A stretch of DNA of 64,000 bases from Saprospiraceae bacterium (GCA_016716335.1 JADJWN010000004.1:124001-188000); one strand, 5' to 3'. Shown: positions 7,785-16,917, counted from the stretch's first letter. Program-made: numbers and translations. The notes: generated from the sequence alone by a model not told the origin.

Positions 7785-8822
7785 ATGGTAAATCCCCATA
7801 CAGAAACATCAATTCCTGATCCTACAGCCACCGAGCGAAAAAAGGACCATATCGAGCTGGCATTCAGGTCGAGGGTTGAGCTGCCTCAGATAGATCCAAG
7901 GTTTGATTATGAACCGGCTTTGTCCGGACACCCTGCCGGGAAAAATATTCCCGATACCGGATTTCTGCAGTTTACACTCAATCTTCCATTATGGGTATCA
8001 AGTATGACCGGAGGTACGGAGATGGCCTCTACCATTAATGCTAATCTCGCCAGAGCATGCGGCGAATTTGGTATGGGAATGGGGCTGGGTTCCTGCAGAC
8101 AGCTTCTGTACAGTGATGAATATCTGGAGGATTTCAGAGTGAAAAAATATATGCCCGGACAGCCTCTTTTTGCTAATCTTGGTATTGCTCAATTGGAGTT
8201 GATGGTTGCCAACAAAGAGTATGCTGCCATCAGAGATCTGATACAGAAGCTGGATGCGGATGGACGGATTGTGCATATCAATCCACTACAGGAATGGCTG
8301 CAGCCTGAAGGAGACCGGTATTTTGTGTCACCTGTACAGACCATAGAGCAGCTCCTTGATCATCTGGATATACCCATCATCGTCAAGGAAGTAGGGCAGG
8401 GCATGGGAAAGGAAAGTCTGAGGCAATTGATGAAACTTCCTTTGGCCGCTTTGGATTTTGGTGCTGCCGGAGGTACTAATTTTGCCCTGCTGGAGTTGCT
8501 CAGATCCGAGCCGCTCCGATTCGAACACCTGAAAAGTCTGGCAAGGGTAGGGCATACTGCCGGAACCATGCTGGACTTCGTACATGAAATCATAGAAGAA
8601 GAAAAGGAGGCTGTATTATGCAGGCAGCTGATTATTTCAGGTGGAATCACGGATTTTCTGGATGGGTACTATCTGATACAAAAATCCCGGCTACCTGCAA
8701 TATATGCCCAGGCATCTGCATTTTTAAAGCATGCCACGGACAGTTATGAACAACTTTGTGCCTACATAGAGGTACAGATACAGGGTTTGTCAGCTGCTTA
8801 TCAGTTTTTAAAAGTAAAGTAA
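7785..8822 (+). CDS. fni: Type 2 isopentenyl-diphosphate delta-isomerase (FMN-dependent)
   Basis: This interconverts isopentenyl and dimethylallyl diphosphate in the cytoplasm using reduced FMN. The family blocks are clear: RKKDHIELAF near the N-terminus, SSMTGG for FMN phosphate and ring, MGLGSCRQLL, HINPLQEWLQPEGD (the His/Gln/Glu involved in substrate and Mg binding), VKEVGQGM, and DFGAAGGTNFA. The 345 residues are a normal length. The HMG-CoA reductase gene starts 13 bases after its stop, so the two mevalonate-route enzymes form an operon. Confidence 0.95.
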   Translation: MVNPHTETSIPDPTATERKKDHIELAFRSRVELPQIDPRFDYEPALSGHPAGKNIPDTGFLQFTLNLPLWVSSMTGGTEMASTINANLARACGEFGMGMGLGSCRQLLYSDEYLEDFRVKKYMPGQPLFANLGIAQLELMVANKEYAAIRDLIQKLDADGRIVHINPLQEWLQPEGDRYFVSPVQTIEQLLDHLDIPIIVKEVGQGMGKESLRQLMKLPLAALDFGAAGGTNFALLELLRSEPLRFEHLKSLARVGHTAGTMLDFVHEIIEEEKEAVLCRQLIISGGITDFLDGYYLIQKSRLPAIYAQASAFLKHATDSYEQLCAYIEVQIQGLSAAYQFLKVK

Positions 8823-8835
8823 TCCGCTTTATAAC

Positions 8836-10002
8836 ATGTCAACACAAATCGTCAACGGTTTCTCCAGACTTAGCCGTGAAGAAAAGATAAAATGGTTGGA
8901 AAATAATTTTTTAACCGATCCGAATGATATTTCAGCACAATTATATTCATTCCTCCATCAGGATTGTCAGGTGCAAAAAGTGCTCGATGGATTCAGCGAA
9001 AATACGATCTGTAATTTTCCCATGCCATATGGTCTGGCTCCCAATTTTCTTATTGATGGTAAGATGTACTGTGTGCCGATGGTGATAGAAGAAAGTTCGG
9101 TGGTGGCTGCCGCTTCTTCCGCAGCCAAATACTGGGCAGAAAGAGGAGGATTTCACACGGAGATTCTGGGTACGGTCAAAGTCGGGCAGCTCCATTTCAA
9201 AAGAGCACATTTTGACACCAAAGATTCCATGGGTGCCAACTTTATCAATACGGTTCTTGAGCAGTATGCGGATGCTTTGGAGGCTTTTTTTGTGGATTAT
9301 GACTCACTACCGGATGAAAAGCGTGATGTGCAGATCATTATGGCTATACTTTCCAATCATACGCCTGAATGTGTGGTAAGGGCATCCGTGTCATGTCCGG
9401 TGTCAGAATTGGGTACCTCAGGCAATGGCATGCTCGCCGAAAAAATGGCGGAGAAATTTCGGGTGGCGGTGCAGATAGCAAGAAATGACCCTTATCGGGC
9501 GACTACTCATAATAAGGGGATTTACAATGGGGTGGACGTTGTAGGGCTGGCAACAGGGAATGATTTCAGAGCTGTCGAAGCGGCAGGTCACACCTATGCT
9601 GCAATGTCAGGGCAGTACAAAAGTCTCAGCCAATGTGAGATTGAAGATGGAATATTCAGATTCTGGCTGGAAATCCCGCTTGCTCTGGGTACAGTAGGAG
9701 GGCTGACCTCTCTGCATCCTCTGGCCAAACTTTCACTGCAAATCCTGGGCAATCCGGGAGCAGAAGAACTGATGCGTATCATTGCTTCTGTGGGGCTAGC
9801 ACAGAATTTTGCCGCGGTCAGATCATTGGTTACCACAGGTATTCAGAAAGGACATATGAAAATGCACCTGCTCAATATACTCAACCATCTGAATGCAGAC
9901 CAACCGGAAATTGAAAAAGCCTATGCTTTTTTTGCTGATAAGACGATTTCTTACGCTGCGGTCAGAACTTTTCTGGAGTCAATGCGGGTGCCTGTCAGCT
10001 GA
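8836..10002 (+). CDS. mvaA: Hydroxymethylglutaryl-CoA reductase, class II type
   Basis: This enzyme interconverts HMG-CoA and mevalonate, the committed step of the mevalonate route. Evidence includes ENTICNFPMPYGLAPNFLID (ENxxG-type motif, catalytic Glu), MGANFINTVLE, the catalytic Lys in HNKGIYNGVD, the Asp in ATGNDFRAVEA, and the C-terminal catalytic His in GIQKGHMKMH. At 388 residues it is somewhat shorter than the roughly 425 of Pseudomonas mevalonii type enzymes. Its pairing with fni argues for a biosynthetic role. Cofactor preference (NADH or NADPH) cannot be read safely. Confidence 0.93.
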   Translation: MSTQIVNGFSRLSREEKIKWLENNFLTDPNDISAQLYSFLHQDCQVQKVLDGFSENTICNFPMPYGLAPNFLIDGKMYCVPMVIEESSVVAAASSAAKYWAERGGFHTEILGTVKVGQLHFKRAHFDTKDSMGANFINTVLEQYADALEAFFVDYDSLPDEKRDVQIIMAILSNHTPECVVRASVSCPVSELGTSGNGMLAEKMAEKFRVAVQIARNDPYRATTHNKGIYNGVDVVGLATGNDFRAVEAAGHTYAAMSGQYKSLSQCEIEDGIFRFWLEIPLALGTVGGLTSLHPLAKLSLQILGNPGAEELMRIIASVGLAQNFAAVRSLVTTGIQKGHMKMHLLNILNHLNADQPEIEKAYAFFADKTISYAAVRTFLESMRVPVS

Positions 10003-10071
10003 TTTTTCATAACTTGCCCCCTGTTTGGAAGCATATCGCTTCCCTGATTCAAATTTAATTCAGCAGATGCT

Positions 10072-10728
10072 ATGAAATATTTACTGTTGGTGATGGTTAG
10101 CCTCCTATGCTTCATAGATAGCCGGGCACAGGTTAATGAAGCGGAAAACCGGGACTCTTTTTATTCATACCGCAGAGAACTGGGTGTAAATTTTACCAAT
10201 GTATTGGGTAATGTCTTGAGTCTGAATCCGAATAATGCCAACTCACCCTACAATATTACTTTCAGAAAACATGGAAAAAATTTTACCTTTCGTTCCGCAT
10301 TGAGTTTCTCATTCGAAAATAAGAAAGAATTCACTTTCGACGGTGATAAAGAATTAAAAACAAATAACAACCAGCTCAGCGCAGGATTGCAGAAAACAGA
10401 GATTCTGGGTTCCAATTTTGCTTTGGGATATGGTCTGGATTTGATTGGTGCCTACGAATATGAGCGTTCCAATGTCCTGAATTTCAATGGTGTGACCTTT
10501 GATGCGATAGACAGAGTGTGGAGAATAGGATTCGGACCGGTATTGAGACTGGAGTATAAATTGTCCCGAAGGATATATTTCAGTACCGAAAGCAGTTTTT
10601 ACGGTATTTACGGCAGGAGACACAATGAAATCAAAGAATCGGGATTTCCGGTCACCCGCAACGATACTGACCTCTGGAATGTCCGGCTGCAATTGCCTCA
10701 GTCTCTTTTTGTCAACATAGCTTTTTGA
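10072..10728 (+). CDS. Outer-membrane beta-barrel protein, unknown function
   Basis: A signal peptide (about residues 1-19, ending SRAQ) is followed by alternating amphipathic strands with frequent aromatic residues, and the protein ends in VNIAF, the terminal Phe typical of outer-membrane barrels. At about 200 mature residues it would make an 8-10 stranded barrel. I do not recognise the family. The next gene, also a barrel-like protein, begins four bases after the stop, so the two are probably co-translated. The gap to mvaA holds a small hairpin (GGAAGC/GCTTCC, about 10027-10043) without a T run. Confidence 0.7.
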   Translation: MKYLLLVMVSLLCFIDSRAQVNEAENRDSFYSYRRELGVNFTNVLGNVLSLNPNNANSPYNITFRKHGKNFTFRSALSFSFENKKEFTFDGDKELKTNNNQLSAGLQKTEILGSNFALGYGLDLIGAYEYERSNVLNFNGVTFDAIDRVWRIGFGPVLRLEYKLSRRIYFSTESSFYGIYGRRHNEIKESGFPVTRNDTDLWNVRLQLPQSLFVNIAF

Positions 10729-10732
10729 TACT

Positions 10733-11302
10733 ATGAAATATATATTCTGGCTACTTATAGGATTGTATATTCCTTTTTTAACGGCGCAGGATGAATCATC
10801 TTCCGATTCCGATCTGTATGTGCACAATTATGCCCCCTATTACTGGTCAGGCACCACAGAGATAGGACTGAATGTCACCCCTTTGGTCTCCAAGCTGGTA
10901 CCTTTCAATCTTGGGTCTGCCAATGCAGGCCTGGTCGCTCTGACCTACCGGAAATACTACACTGAAAGAGCTCTGAGGATGGATTTCGGATTTAATCTCA
11001 GTGATCGTGCTTCAGTCCAGAACAATCTGTTTCTGTACTTATCCCTGGGTACTGAGAGGAGAAGACCTTTGGGAAAAAAATGGCACTATACCAGCAGCTG
11101 GGACCTGTTGATTACAGCTGAAAACGAAAATGATACAGGAATTTTGGCCGCCGGCAAGGGGTACGGCATAGAATATCATTTTACCGACCGGATATTTCTG
11201 GGTACCTATGCCAATTGGTACATAGGACTGAACTTCGAGGAAGGTCTGGAATTTAAGATGAACCCACCGGCAGCTATTTTCTTCAATGTCCGTTTATTTT
11301 AA
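10733..11302 (+). CDS. Small outer-membrane beta-barrel protein, unknown function
   Basis: The N-terminus is a signal peptide (YIFWLLIGLYIPFLTAQ), followed by an acidic Ser/Asp stretch and then amphipathic beta strands rich in Tyr, Gly and Arg, ending in FNVRLF with a terminal Phe. It is 189 residues long and follows the preceding barrel by four bases. The two are similar in plan and probably work together, but no substrate or partner can be named. Confidence 0.7.
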   Translation: MKYIFWLLIGLYIPFLTAQDESSSDSDLYVHNYAPYYWSGTTEIGLNVTPLVSKLVPFNLGSANAGLVALTYRKYYTERALRMDFGFNLSDRASVQNNLFLYLSLGTERRRPLGKKWHYTSSWDLLITAENENDTGILAAGKGYGIEYHFTDRIFLGTYANWYIGLNFEEGLEFKMNPPAAIFFNVRLF

Positions 11303-11321
11303 TAAAATTGTGTTAAATCAC

Positions 11322-11352
11322 TTGACCGAAAATTTTATTTACTCTACTTTTA
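11322..11352 (+). promoter_or_regulatory. Bacteroidota-type promoter for the peroxidase
   Basis: TTG (11322-11324) and TACTTTTA (11345-11352) are separated by 20 bases. The -7 element deviates from TAnnTTTG only at the last base. It lies 16 bases before the start at 11368. Confidence 0.5.
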
Positions 11353-11367
11353 CAAAAAATTGAAATT

Positions 11368-12540
11368 ATGAAACATAAAATTCTACTGTCGGTATCTTTC
11401 CTGCTTGTAACCGTAATTTCATGCAGCAAACTGGAAGTAACTGATACTGTCGCGGATGAGGCACCTGTATTGCCTGACGAGCCTTATGACTACAATACCA
11501 GAGAAATTCCCAAGGATGCCTTTTCTTCCAATATCTTTGATGATTTTATTTTCCCCAATGGGGATACCAACTCTATTACCAATCGCAGACTTGAGATTAC
11601 ACCCTGGGGAGCGACATTGGGCAGGGTTTTGTTTTATGATAAAAAATTATCTCTGAATAACACTGTATCCTGTGGCACCTGCCATCATCAGGACAAAGCA
11701 TTTGCTGACGGGCAGAGATTTTCCAAAGGTTTTGAAGGCAGGATTACCAATAGAAACAGCATGGCCATAGCCAATCCCATAGTGATGAACAATCTTTTCT
11801 GGGATTCGCGATCCAAATCAATCCATGACCTGTCTCTCAGACCGGTACAGAATCACATTGAGATGGGGATGGAAGATATTTCGAGATTAGAGAGTAAGCT
11901 CGCTGCCTATGATTATTACAAGCCGTTGTTCCAGAAAGCGTTTGGTTCGGAAGAGGTGAATGCCGAAAGGATATCCAAGGCCTTGTCAATGTTTGTTGCC
12001 TCTATTACCACTACACGGTCAAGATTTGATGAAGTAAGGAAGACCGGCAATACCCGGAGTCTCACAAATCTGGAAAAAATGGGGATGGATCTGTTTTTCA
12101 GTGATCGTACCAAATGCTCCACCTGTCATTCAGGATTCAACTTCAGTGCCCCGGACGGTCCCTTTGATGCCTATGGCGGAGGTGGAATGAGCGGCAGCGG
12201 GGATCTGGGTGGTGCTGCCAACATAGGCCTGGATCTGGTGTATAAGGATAATGGTCGGGGTAATGGCAGATTTAAGATTCCTTCTCTGAGAAATATAGCA
12301 CTCACGGCACCTTACATGCACGATGGCAGATTCAAGACCCTGGAGGAGGTCATAGACCACTACTCTCATGGTATCAAGCCGCATACACATCTTGACCCCA
12401 AGTTTACGGATGGCAAGGGTAATGTGGTTCACCCCAATTATACCTCTCTCGAAAAGCAGGCTCTGGTGGCATTTCTGAAGACGCTTACAGATCAGGAGAT
12501 GATCAGGGATCCAAAATACAGTAACCCGTTCAAAAAGTAA
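11368..12540 (+). CDS. Di-haem cytochrome c peroxidase family lipoprotein
   Basis: Two c-type haem sites are visible, CGTCHH at about residue 98 and CSTCHS at about 252, separated by the usual spacing of the CcpA/MauG family. The region LRNIALTAPYMHDGRFKTLEEVIDHY is typical of the C-terminal domain. Members reduce hydrogen peroxide using electrons from small cytochromes, or oxidise protein substrates. The N-terminus has a signal ending in VISC, a lipobox, so it should be anchored facing the periplasm. A Gly-rich loop (GGGGMSGSGDLGG, about residue 270) precedes the C-terminal half. It has its own promoter. Confidence 0.92.
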   Translation: MKHKILLSVSFLLVTVISCSKLEVTDTVADEAPVLPDEPYDYNTREIPKDAFSSNIFDDFIFPNGDTNSITNRRLEITPWGATLGRVLFYDKKLSLNNTVSCGTCHHQDKAFADGQRFSKGFEGRITNRNSMAIANPIVMNNLFWDSRSKSIHDLSLRPVQNHIEMGMEDISRLESKLAAYDYYKPLFQKAFGSEEVNAERISKALSMFVASITTTRSRFDEVRKTGNTRSLTNLEKMGMDLFFSDRTKCSTCHSGFNFSAPDGPFDAYGGGGMSGSGDLGGAANIGLDLVYKDNGRGNGRFKIPSLRNIALTAPYMHDGRFKTLEEVIDHYSHGIKPHTHLDPKFTDGKGNVVHPNYTSLEKQALVAFLKTLTDQEMIRDPKYSNPFKK

Positions 12541-12607
12541 TCCGATTCTTTAATTTACCATCAATCGGATCTGCTTTGTATCCTGACAACTGTAGTACAG
12601 ATATCCA

Positions 12608-13453
12608 ATGGTTGCTAAAGAAATATTGATTTGTACAGCCGTTTTCATTTGGAGTATAGTATTATCAGCCCAGAAGTTTTCCATTTTTCCAATAGGGCAG
12701 AAAGCTCAAAATATCCATCATACAGGGGATGTATGGTTGAATGAATTGAATACTCCGGATAGTGTTTTTAACATTAATCTAACCTTTGTCACCATGAATG
12801 CCGGTGCCAGACTGAACTGGCATAAACATCCCGGAGGTCAGATTCTGATGGTCACCGATGGAGAGGGATACTATCAGGAAAGAGGTAAGGCAAAACAAAA
12901 AATGCTCAAAGGTGATGTGATAAAATGTATGCCGGATGTAGAACATTGGCATGCTGCCACCCCCGGCAGGGATGTCGCTTATCTGGCATTCACTCCTATG
13001 CACAGAGGCAGAACTGTATGGCTCGAAACACTGACCGATGCAGAGTATTTTGACGATGATGGCCTTGTCCGGAATCAGAATTCTGACCCGGAACAGGATG
13101 TGTTGGAAATTTCGCTGAAAAAGTGGAGCTGGATGTCAGAGCGCAAAACCGATAGCCTGGAGATGCTTTTTGATGATAAGGCTGTTTTTGTTCACATGGG
13201 AGCTACATTCAATAAATCTCAGGAACTTGAAGTAATCCGGTCAGGTCAGATCCAGTATAAAAATACAGAATTTCAGGAATCTTCCGTACACATTACAGAA
13301 CAGACAGCCGTGGTCTTACATAAATTACGATTGACGGCTGTTGTAGGAGGCAATGAAGCGGTAAATCCGTTTTCTGTGACTGAGGTCTATGTAAGAAAAG
13401 ACAGTGACTGGTCTTTGGTATCTTTATCATTCACAAGATTACTGAATCCTTAG
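12608..13453 (+). CDS. Secreted cupin domain fused to an NTF2-like (DUF4440-type) domain
   Basis: After a signal peptide (about residues 1-21, ending LSAQ), residues about 45-140 form a cupin with metal-ligand motif NWHKHPGGQILMVTDGEG and second motif PDVEHWHAATP. This half resembles the cupins linked to carboxymuconolactone decarboxylases. Residues about 180-280 look like an NTF2/SnoaL-type domain of the DUF4440 group (DDKAVFVHMGA, VTEVYVRKDSDWSLVSLSFTR). Both folds bind small molecules; no reaction can be assigned. The upstream 67 bases show no clear promoter, so it may be read with the peroxidase. Confidence 0.75.
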   Translation: MVAKEILICTAVFIWSIVLSAQKFSIFPIGQKAQNIHHTGDVWLNELNTPDSVFNINLTFVTMNAGARLNWHKHPGGQILMVTDGEGYYQERGKAKQKMLKGDVIKCMPDVEHWHAATPGRDVAYLAFTPMHRGRTVWLETLTDAEYFDDDGLVRNQNSDPEQDVLEISLKKWSWMSERKTDSLEMLFDDKAVFVHMGATFNKSQELEVIRSGQIQYKNTEFQESSVHITEQTAVVLHKLRLTAVVGGNEAVNPFSVTEVYVRKDSDWSLVSLSFTRLLNP

Positions 13454-13601
13454 GTAATTTTATGCTTGCGCAAATGAAATAATCCTTCCTGATAGGATTT
13501 GTATTCAGTCAGCATCTGTCCGGTTTTTTTATCTGAGAAATAATAAGTTTCTGCAGCCTGATTATATTGATTACCTTCGTTATCAGAACAATGAATATTT
13601 G

Positions 13602-14411
13602 ATGAAGGCGAAAAAATCGTTTGGACAGCACTTCCTCACAGATGAAGGTATAGCAAAAAAGATTGCCGAATCATTGATGTTGAGCAAAGAAACAGGAAAT
13701 ATTTTGGAGGTTGGACCCGGTAAAGGTGTGCTTACCAAATATCTCCTGCAAAGCCCATACAAAGTAAAGGTGGTAGAAGCCGACATAGATATGGTCAGCT
13801 ACCTTCAGAAACATTATCCCAATCTCAGTGAAGATATTATTCACATGGACTTTCTGAAGCTTCAACTGTCCAGAGTTTTTGACAATGCACCCTTTTGTCT
13901 TATTGGCAATTACCCTTACAATATATCTTCTCAGATTCTCATCAAAATGGTGAATTACTGTGATTATGTGCCTGAGATGGTGGGTATGTTCCAAAAGGAA
14001 GTGGCTGACAGGGTGATAGCTCCGCCCGGCTCCAAGACGTATGGAGTCATCAGTGTTTTGGTACAGGCACATTACACCGGATATCAGATTATGAAGGTGC
14101 AGCCCGGTAGTTTTAATCCGCCGCCAAAGGTGGTTTCATCAGTGATACGACTGGTCAGAAAAGAAAATTATCATCTGCCTTGTGACGCACATTTATTCAG
14201 AAAAATAGTAAAGACAACTTTCGGCCAACGGAGAAAGATGCTCAGGAATACTTTGAAATCGCTGGTACAGGATGAATCATTGCTTAATGATCCGTTTTTC
14301 AATGAACGACCTGAACAATTATCTGTTGAAGACTTTGTAAAATTGACACAATTATTGAGTGAACATATTAAAACTGAAGATCATGACATTAGAGCAAAAG
14401 ATAGCAAATGA
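13602..14411 (+). CDS. ksgA: 16S rRNA dimethyladenosine transferase
   Basis: This enzyme dimethylates the two adjacent adenines near the 3' end of 16S rRNA during small-subunit assembly. It begins KAKKSFGQHFLTD, then has the SAM motif LEVGPGKGVLT, acidic EADIDM, the catalytic NYPYNIS motif (NLPYNIS in most), and a C-terminal PPPKVVSSVIRL segment followed by a helical tail. The ATG at 13602 is preferred; a TTG three bases earlier is in frame but unneeded. At 270 residues it is normal for the family. The following gene starts inside its last codons. Confidence 0.96.
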   Translation: MKAKKSFGQHFLTDEGIAKKIAESLMLSKETGNILEVGPGKGVLTKYLLQSPYKVKVVEADIDMVSYLQKHYPNLSEDIIHMDFLKLQLSRVFDNAPFCLIGNYPYNISSQILIKMVNYCDYVPEMVGMFQKEVADRVIAPPGSKTYGVISVLVQAHYTGYQIMKVQPGSFNPPPKVVSSVIRLVRKENYHLPCDAHLFRKIVKTTFGQRRKMLRNTLKSLVQDESLLNDPFFNERPEQLSVEDFVKLTQLLSEHIKTEDHDIRAKDSK

Positions 14412-14829
14412 CCTGAAAGAAGCAATGAAGTCCAAGGATCAGGCTGCTATGCGTGCCATCAGGGCAATTAAAGCAGCAATACTCTTGTTTAAAACGGACG
14501 GTAGCGGAGAGGAGCTTACCCCCGACAAAGAGATAAAATTGCTGCAGAAATTGGTCAAGCAAAGACAGGACTCGCTGGATATTTATACCAGGCAGGGCAG
14601 GGAAGACCTTGCCGTTGTTGAGAGAGAAGAAATAGAGGTGATTCAAAGGTACCTGCCCGAACAATTGAGTGAAGCTAAACTTAAAGAAGTAATTGCCGGA
14701 ATCATTGCAGAAACCGGAGCTACATCCGTGAAGGACATGGGCAAAGTGATGGGTGTGGCCAATCAGCAACTGTCTGGCAAAGCGGACGGCAAGATGATTG
14801 CAGCCGTGGTCAAAGAACTTTTAGGGTAA
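14383..14829 (+). CDS. GatB/YqeY domain protein
   Basis: It starts MTLEQKIANDLKEAMKSKD and carries the YqeY helical bundle with KQRQDSLDIYTRQGREDL and EIEVIQRYLPEQLS, ending in the C-terminal tRNA-binding-like domain (MGKVMGVANQQLSGKADGK). The 148 residues are typical. The family shares a domain with the GatB subunit of amidotransferase, and its own role is unclear. The start at 14383 overlaps ksgA by 29 bases, implying coupling; an earlier in-frame ATG at 14359 is less like the family. A strong terminator follows at once. Confidence 0.92.
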   Translation: MTLEQKIANDLKEAMKSKDQAAMRAIRAIKAAILLFKTDGSGEELTPDKEIKLLQKLVKQRQDSLDIYTRQGREDLAVVEREEIEVIQRYLPEQLSEAKLKEVIAGIIAETGATSVKDMGKVMGVANQQLSGKADGKMIAAVVKELLG

Positions 14830-14857
14830 AAAAGGGCTTTCAAAGCCCTTTTTTTTT
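14829..14857 (+). terminator. Intrinsic terminator after ksgA-yqeY
   Basis: AAAGGGCT and AGCCCTTT form a tight hairpin followed by a run of T, immediately after the stop codon. Confidence 0.9.
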
Positions 14858-14942
14858 CTGATATCCTGCTGCCGATATTATTTTTTGAAGTGGATCTGAA
14901 ATCCGACAACAAAACTGAAAATGCCATCCCTGAACTGCAACA

Positions 14943-15527
14943 TTAAAATGTATAGGTTGCGTAGATGGCTAAGTTCCGGTTTTTGAATCTTGGATTTCCA
15001 ATTGTTGGTTTCAGGACATTGCTCAGACCAAAATTGTAGTTCAACCCTAAACTTAACCCTCCTCCAAGTGCAAACCCACCTCCGAGCAGGATGCCATAAT
15101 CTATGGATTCCAGCTGTTCTTTAATATTCTGATTGTCCGCTTTGCCACTGCTAAGAATCATGGCATTCAGCCCGGCTTCCAGAAATAATCCCTGCTGGCC
15201 CGCTTTGGTGTAATACAAAAAGCTTAAAGGGATATCAATATAATCAAATTTTAAAGTACCTGATTTAGTACCTGTGTCAAATATTTGATATCCTCTCTGA
15301 CTGAACAAAATGCCGGGCCTGAATACCAGAGATTGAGTGAGTGGTACACCAAACATAAGTCCTGCATGTATTCCGGTACGACTTTTAAAATCAGTATCCG
15401 GGTCGCTGTTGTTACTATCAGCGTTGGCAATATTGACGCCTGCCCTTATTGCGAACTGGGAATTAACTTTATCCACATTTATAAAAAGTATGAATGTCAG
15501 ACACAATAACATGAATTTGATTTTCAT
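14943..15527 (-). CDS. Outer-membrane beta-barrel protein (porin-family, PF13568-like)
   Basis: The start at 15527 (MKIKFMLLCL) gives a clear signal peptide ending VNSQ; the open frame extends 26 codons further back, across a terminator hairpin, which argues against the longer form. The mature part begins FAIRAGVNIANAD and continues with GIHAGLMFGVPL, LVFRPGILFSQRG, IDIPLSFLYYT and LGLNYNFGLSNV, the standard pattern of the small Bacteroidota barrel family, ending YATYTF. It is paralogous to the next gene upstream (15602-16195). Substrate unknown. Confidence 0.88.
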   Translation of the reverse strand: MKIKFMLLCLTFILFINVDKVNSQFAIRAGVNIANADSNNSDPDTDFKSRTGIHAGLMFGVPLTQSLVFRPGILFSQRGYQIFDTGTKSGTLKFDYIDIPLSFLYYTKAGQQGLFLEAGLNAMILSSGKADNQNIKEQLESIDYGILLGGGFALGGGLSLGLNYNFGLSNVLKPTIGNPRFKNRNLAIYATYTF

Positions 15528-15546
15528 TTCTGATAAATTTTGAGTT

Positions 15547-15580
15547 AAAAAAAAAAGGCCAACCCTTCTTCGGTTGGCCT
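15547..15580 (-). terminator. Intrinsic terminator between two barrel genes
   Basis: Read on the minus strand, AGGCCAACC and GGTTGGCCT pair across a short loop and are followed by about ten T. It ends the transcript of the gene at 15602-16195 and separates it from the next barrel gene. Confidence 0.88.
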
Positions 15581-15601
15581 CGAAATATAGCTTAACGGTG
15601 A

Positions 15602-16195
15602 TCAAAATGCATAAGATGCATAAATCCCGATATTGGTGTTTTTCATGCTTTCGCCATCGCTGCTTGCTTCCAATATATTGATCAGACCCGCATTATAATT
15701 CAGGCCTAATGAAAACTTGCTGTTGATTTTGTAACCCAATCCAATCAGAAGTCCAATATCAAAGGGCTTAAAATCATCTTTAATATCTTCGCTCTCTCCG
15801 TCAGTTTCGCCGGTGGCACTCAACAGATACTGTATATTAGGGCCAAGTTCTACAAAAAAGCCCTTTTCTCTGCCACTAAAGCCATAAGTGAAAGATAACG
15901 GAATGTCAATATAGTTGAGATTCGTTTTCAGAGATACCAGACCCAATAACTCTATTTTATTGCCTCTTTGGCTGTAAAGTAAACCCGGTCTGAAGGTCAA
16001 TTTTTCGCTCATGGCAAATTCAGCCATCAATCCTGCATGAAAACCGATTCTGTCTGAAAAACTAACAGAGGCATCCTCAGCGGTTATTGAATTATTGGCA
16101 ATATTTACTCCCCCTCGAATAGCAATCTGTGCCTTTGATAGGGTGCTTATCGTCAAAATTACAATCGCCAGTCCTATTCTGAATATATTGATCAT
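15602..16195 (-). CDS. Outer-membrane beta-barrel protein (porin-family, PF13568-like)
   Basis: A signal peptide (about residues 1-22, ending SKAQ) is followed by IAIRGGVNIANNS, GFHAGLMAEFAM, LTFRPGLLYSQRG and YIDIPLSFTYG, closely parallel to the neighbouring 14943-15527 protein, and it ends IYASYAF. The 197 residues predict an eight-stranded barrel. It follows the 16234-16707 gene by 38 bases and is probably co-transcribed with it. Confidence 0.88.
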   Translation of the reverse strand: MINIFRIGLAIVILTISTLSKAQIAIRGGVNIANNSITAEDASVSFSDRIGFHAGLMAEFAMSEKLTFRPGLLYSQRGNKIELLGLVSLKTNLNYIDIPLSFTYGFSGREKGFFVELGPNIQYLLSATGETDGESEDIKDDFKPFDIGLLIGLGYKINSKFSLGLNYNAGLINILEASSDGESMKNTNIGIYASYAF

Positions 16196-16233
16196 CTTAT
16201 CTTTCAGTTTCTTGGAGGTAATTTACTGTTTTA

Positions 16234-16707
16234 TCAGAATGCATAACGGGCACCCACAGTAAATACCGCCTGATCTGCATCTCCCAGGGTATATTTGGCT
16301 TCACCGAAGAGGGCGAATTTATCTGACAGATTATGGATGACACCGCCACCTACGTTAAAGCCTGTTGTGCTGTCTGACACTTTAATACCCAATACAGATA
16401 CAGAAGCTCGTGTAATGTTCACACCCGCTAATGCATAAGGACGGGTAGTTCCTTCAGAAAAATGATAGTGAGCGTTCAGGTCAATGGAGGTTAATGAAGC
16501 ACTTACCCCTTGTTCAGACTCTGAATCCAATAAAGAGAATCCTAAATATACGCCTATCTTACTGTTGATATCATAGTTGACACGGCCTGTAAATCCTAAT
16601 TCTGAATCTGTACCATATAGTACACCGGCTCCGAGGCCAAACTGTGCATTGGTCATCGCTAAGAAGCAAAAAAATGACACAAGCGTTAAAAACAAATTCT
16701 TTCTCAT
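16234..16707 (-). CDS. Small outer-membrane beta-barrel protein
   Basis: This has a signal peptide (MRKNLFLTLVSFFCFLAMTNAQ) and about 135 mature residues of alternating strands rich in Gly and Tyr: GLGAGVLYGTD, GVYLGFSLLD, YALAGVNITRA, FNVGGGVIHNL, ending TVGARYAF. It resembles OmpA/OmpW-like eight-stranded barrels and is shorter than its two downstream neighbours. It is first in the probable pair with 15602-16195. Confidence 0.85.
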   Translation of the reverse strand: MRKNLFLTLVSFFCFLAMTNAQFGLGAGVLYGTDSELGFTGRVNYDINSKIGVYLGFSLLDSESEQGVSASLTSIDLNAHYHFSEGTTRPYALAGVNITRASVSVLGIKVSDSTTGFNVGGGVIHNLSDKFALFGEAKYTLGDADQAVFTVGARYAF

Positions 16708-16745
16708 TGATTAAATTTTAGAATGTTTGAAAATAATTGTCATGG

Positions 16746-16753
16746 CAAAACTA
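16746..16753 (-). promoter_or_regulatory. Possible -7 element for the barrel genes
   Basis: Read on the minus strand this is TAGTTTTG, matching TAnnTTTG, about 40 bases before the start at 16707. No good TTG sits at the expected -33 position, only a T-rich stretch. Confidence 0.35.
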
Positions 16754-16917
16754 CAATTAAGAGATTGCATATAAAAATTTTTCATATAAAAAAATTAACA
16801 AATTGTTTGAAATTGCATCCTGAAGTGGCTTATTTGCTATCGCGTAGCTAAGGTCAGGCATTATGAAAGAAAAAAGAATTTTGCCATATAATTTATAAGC
16901 TTTTAAGTTTGTATTAA

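Noticed and set aside
10027..10043. Terminator after mvaA
   Set aside because: The hairpin has only six pairs and no T run, so I did not list it as a terminator.
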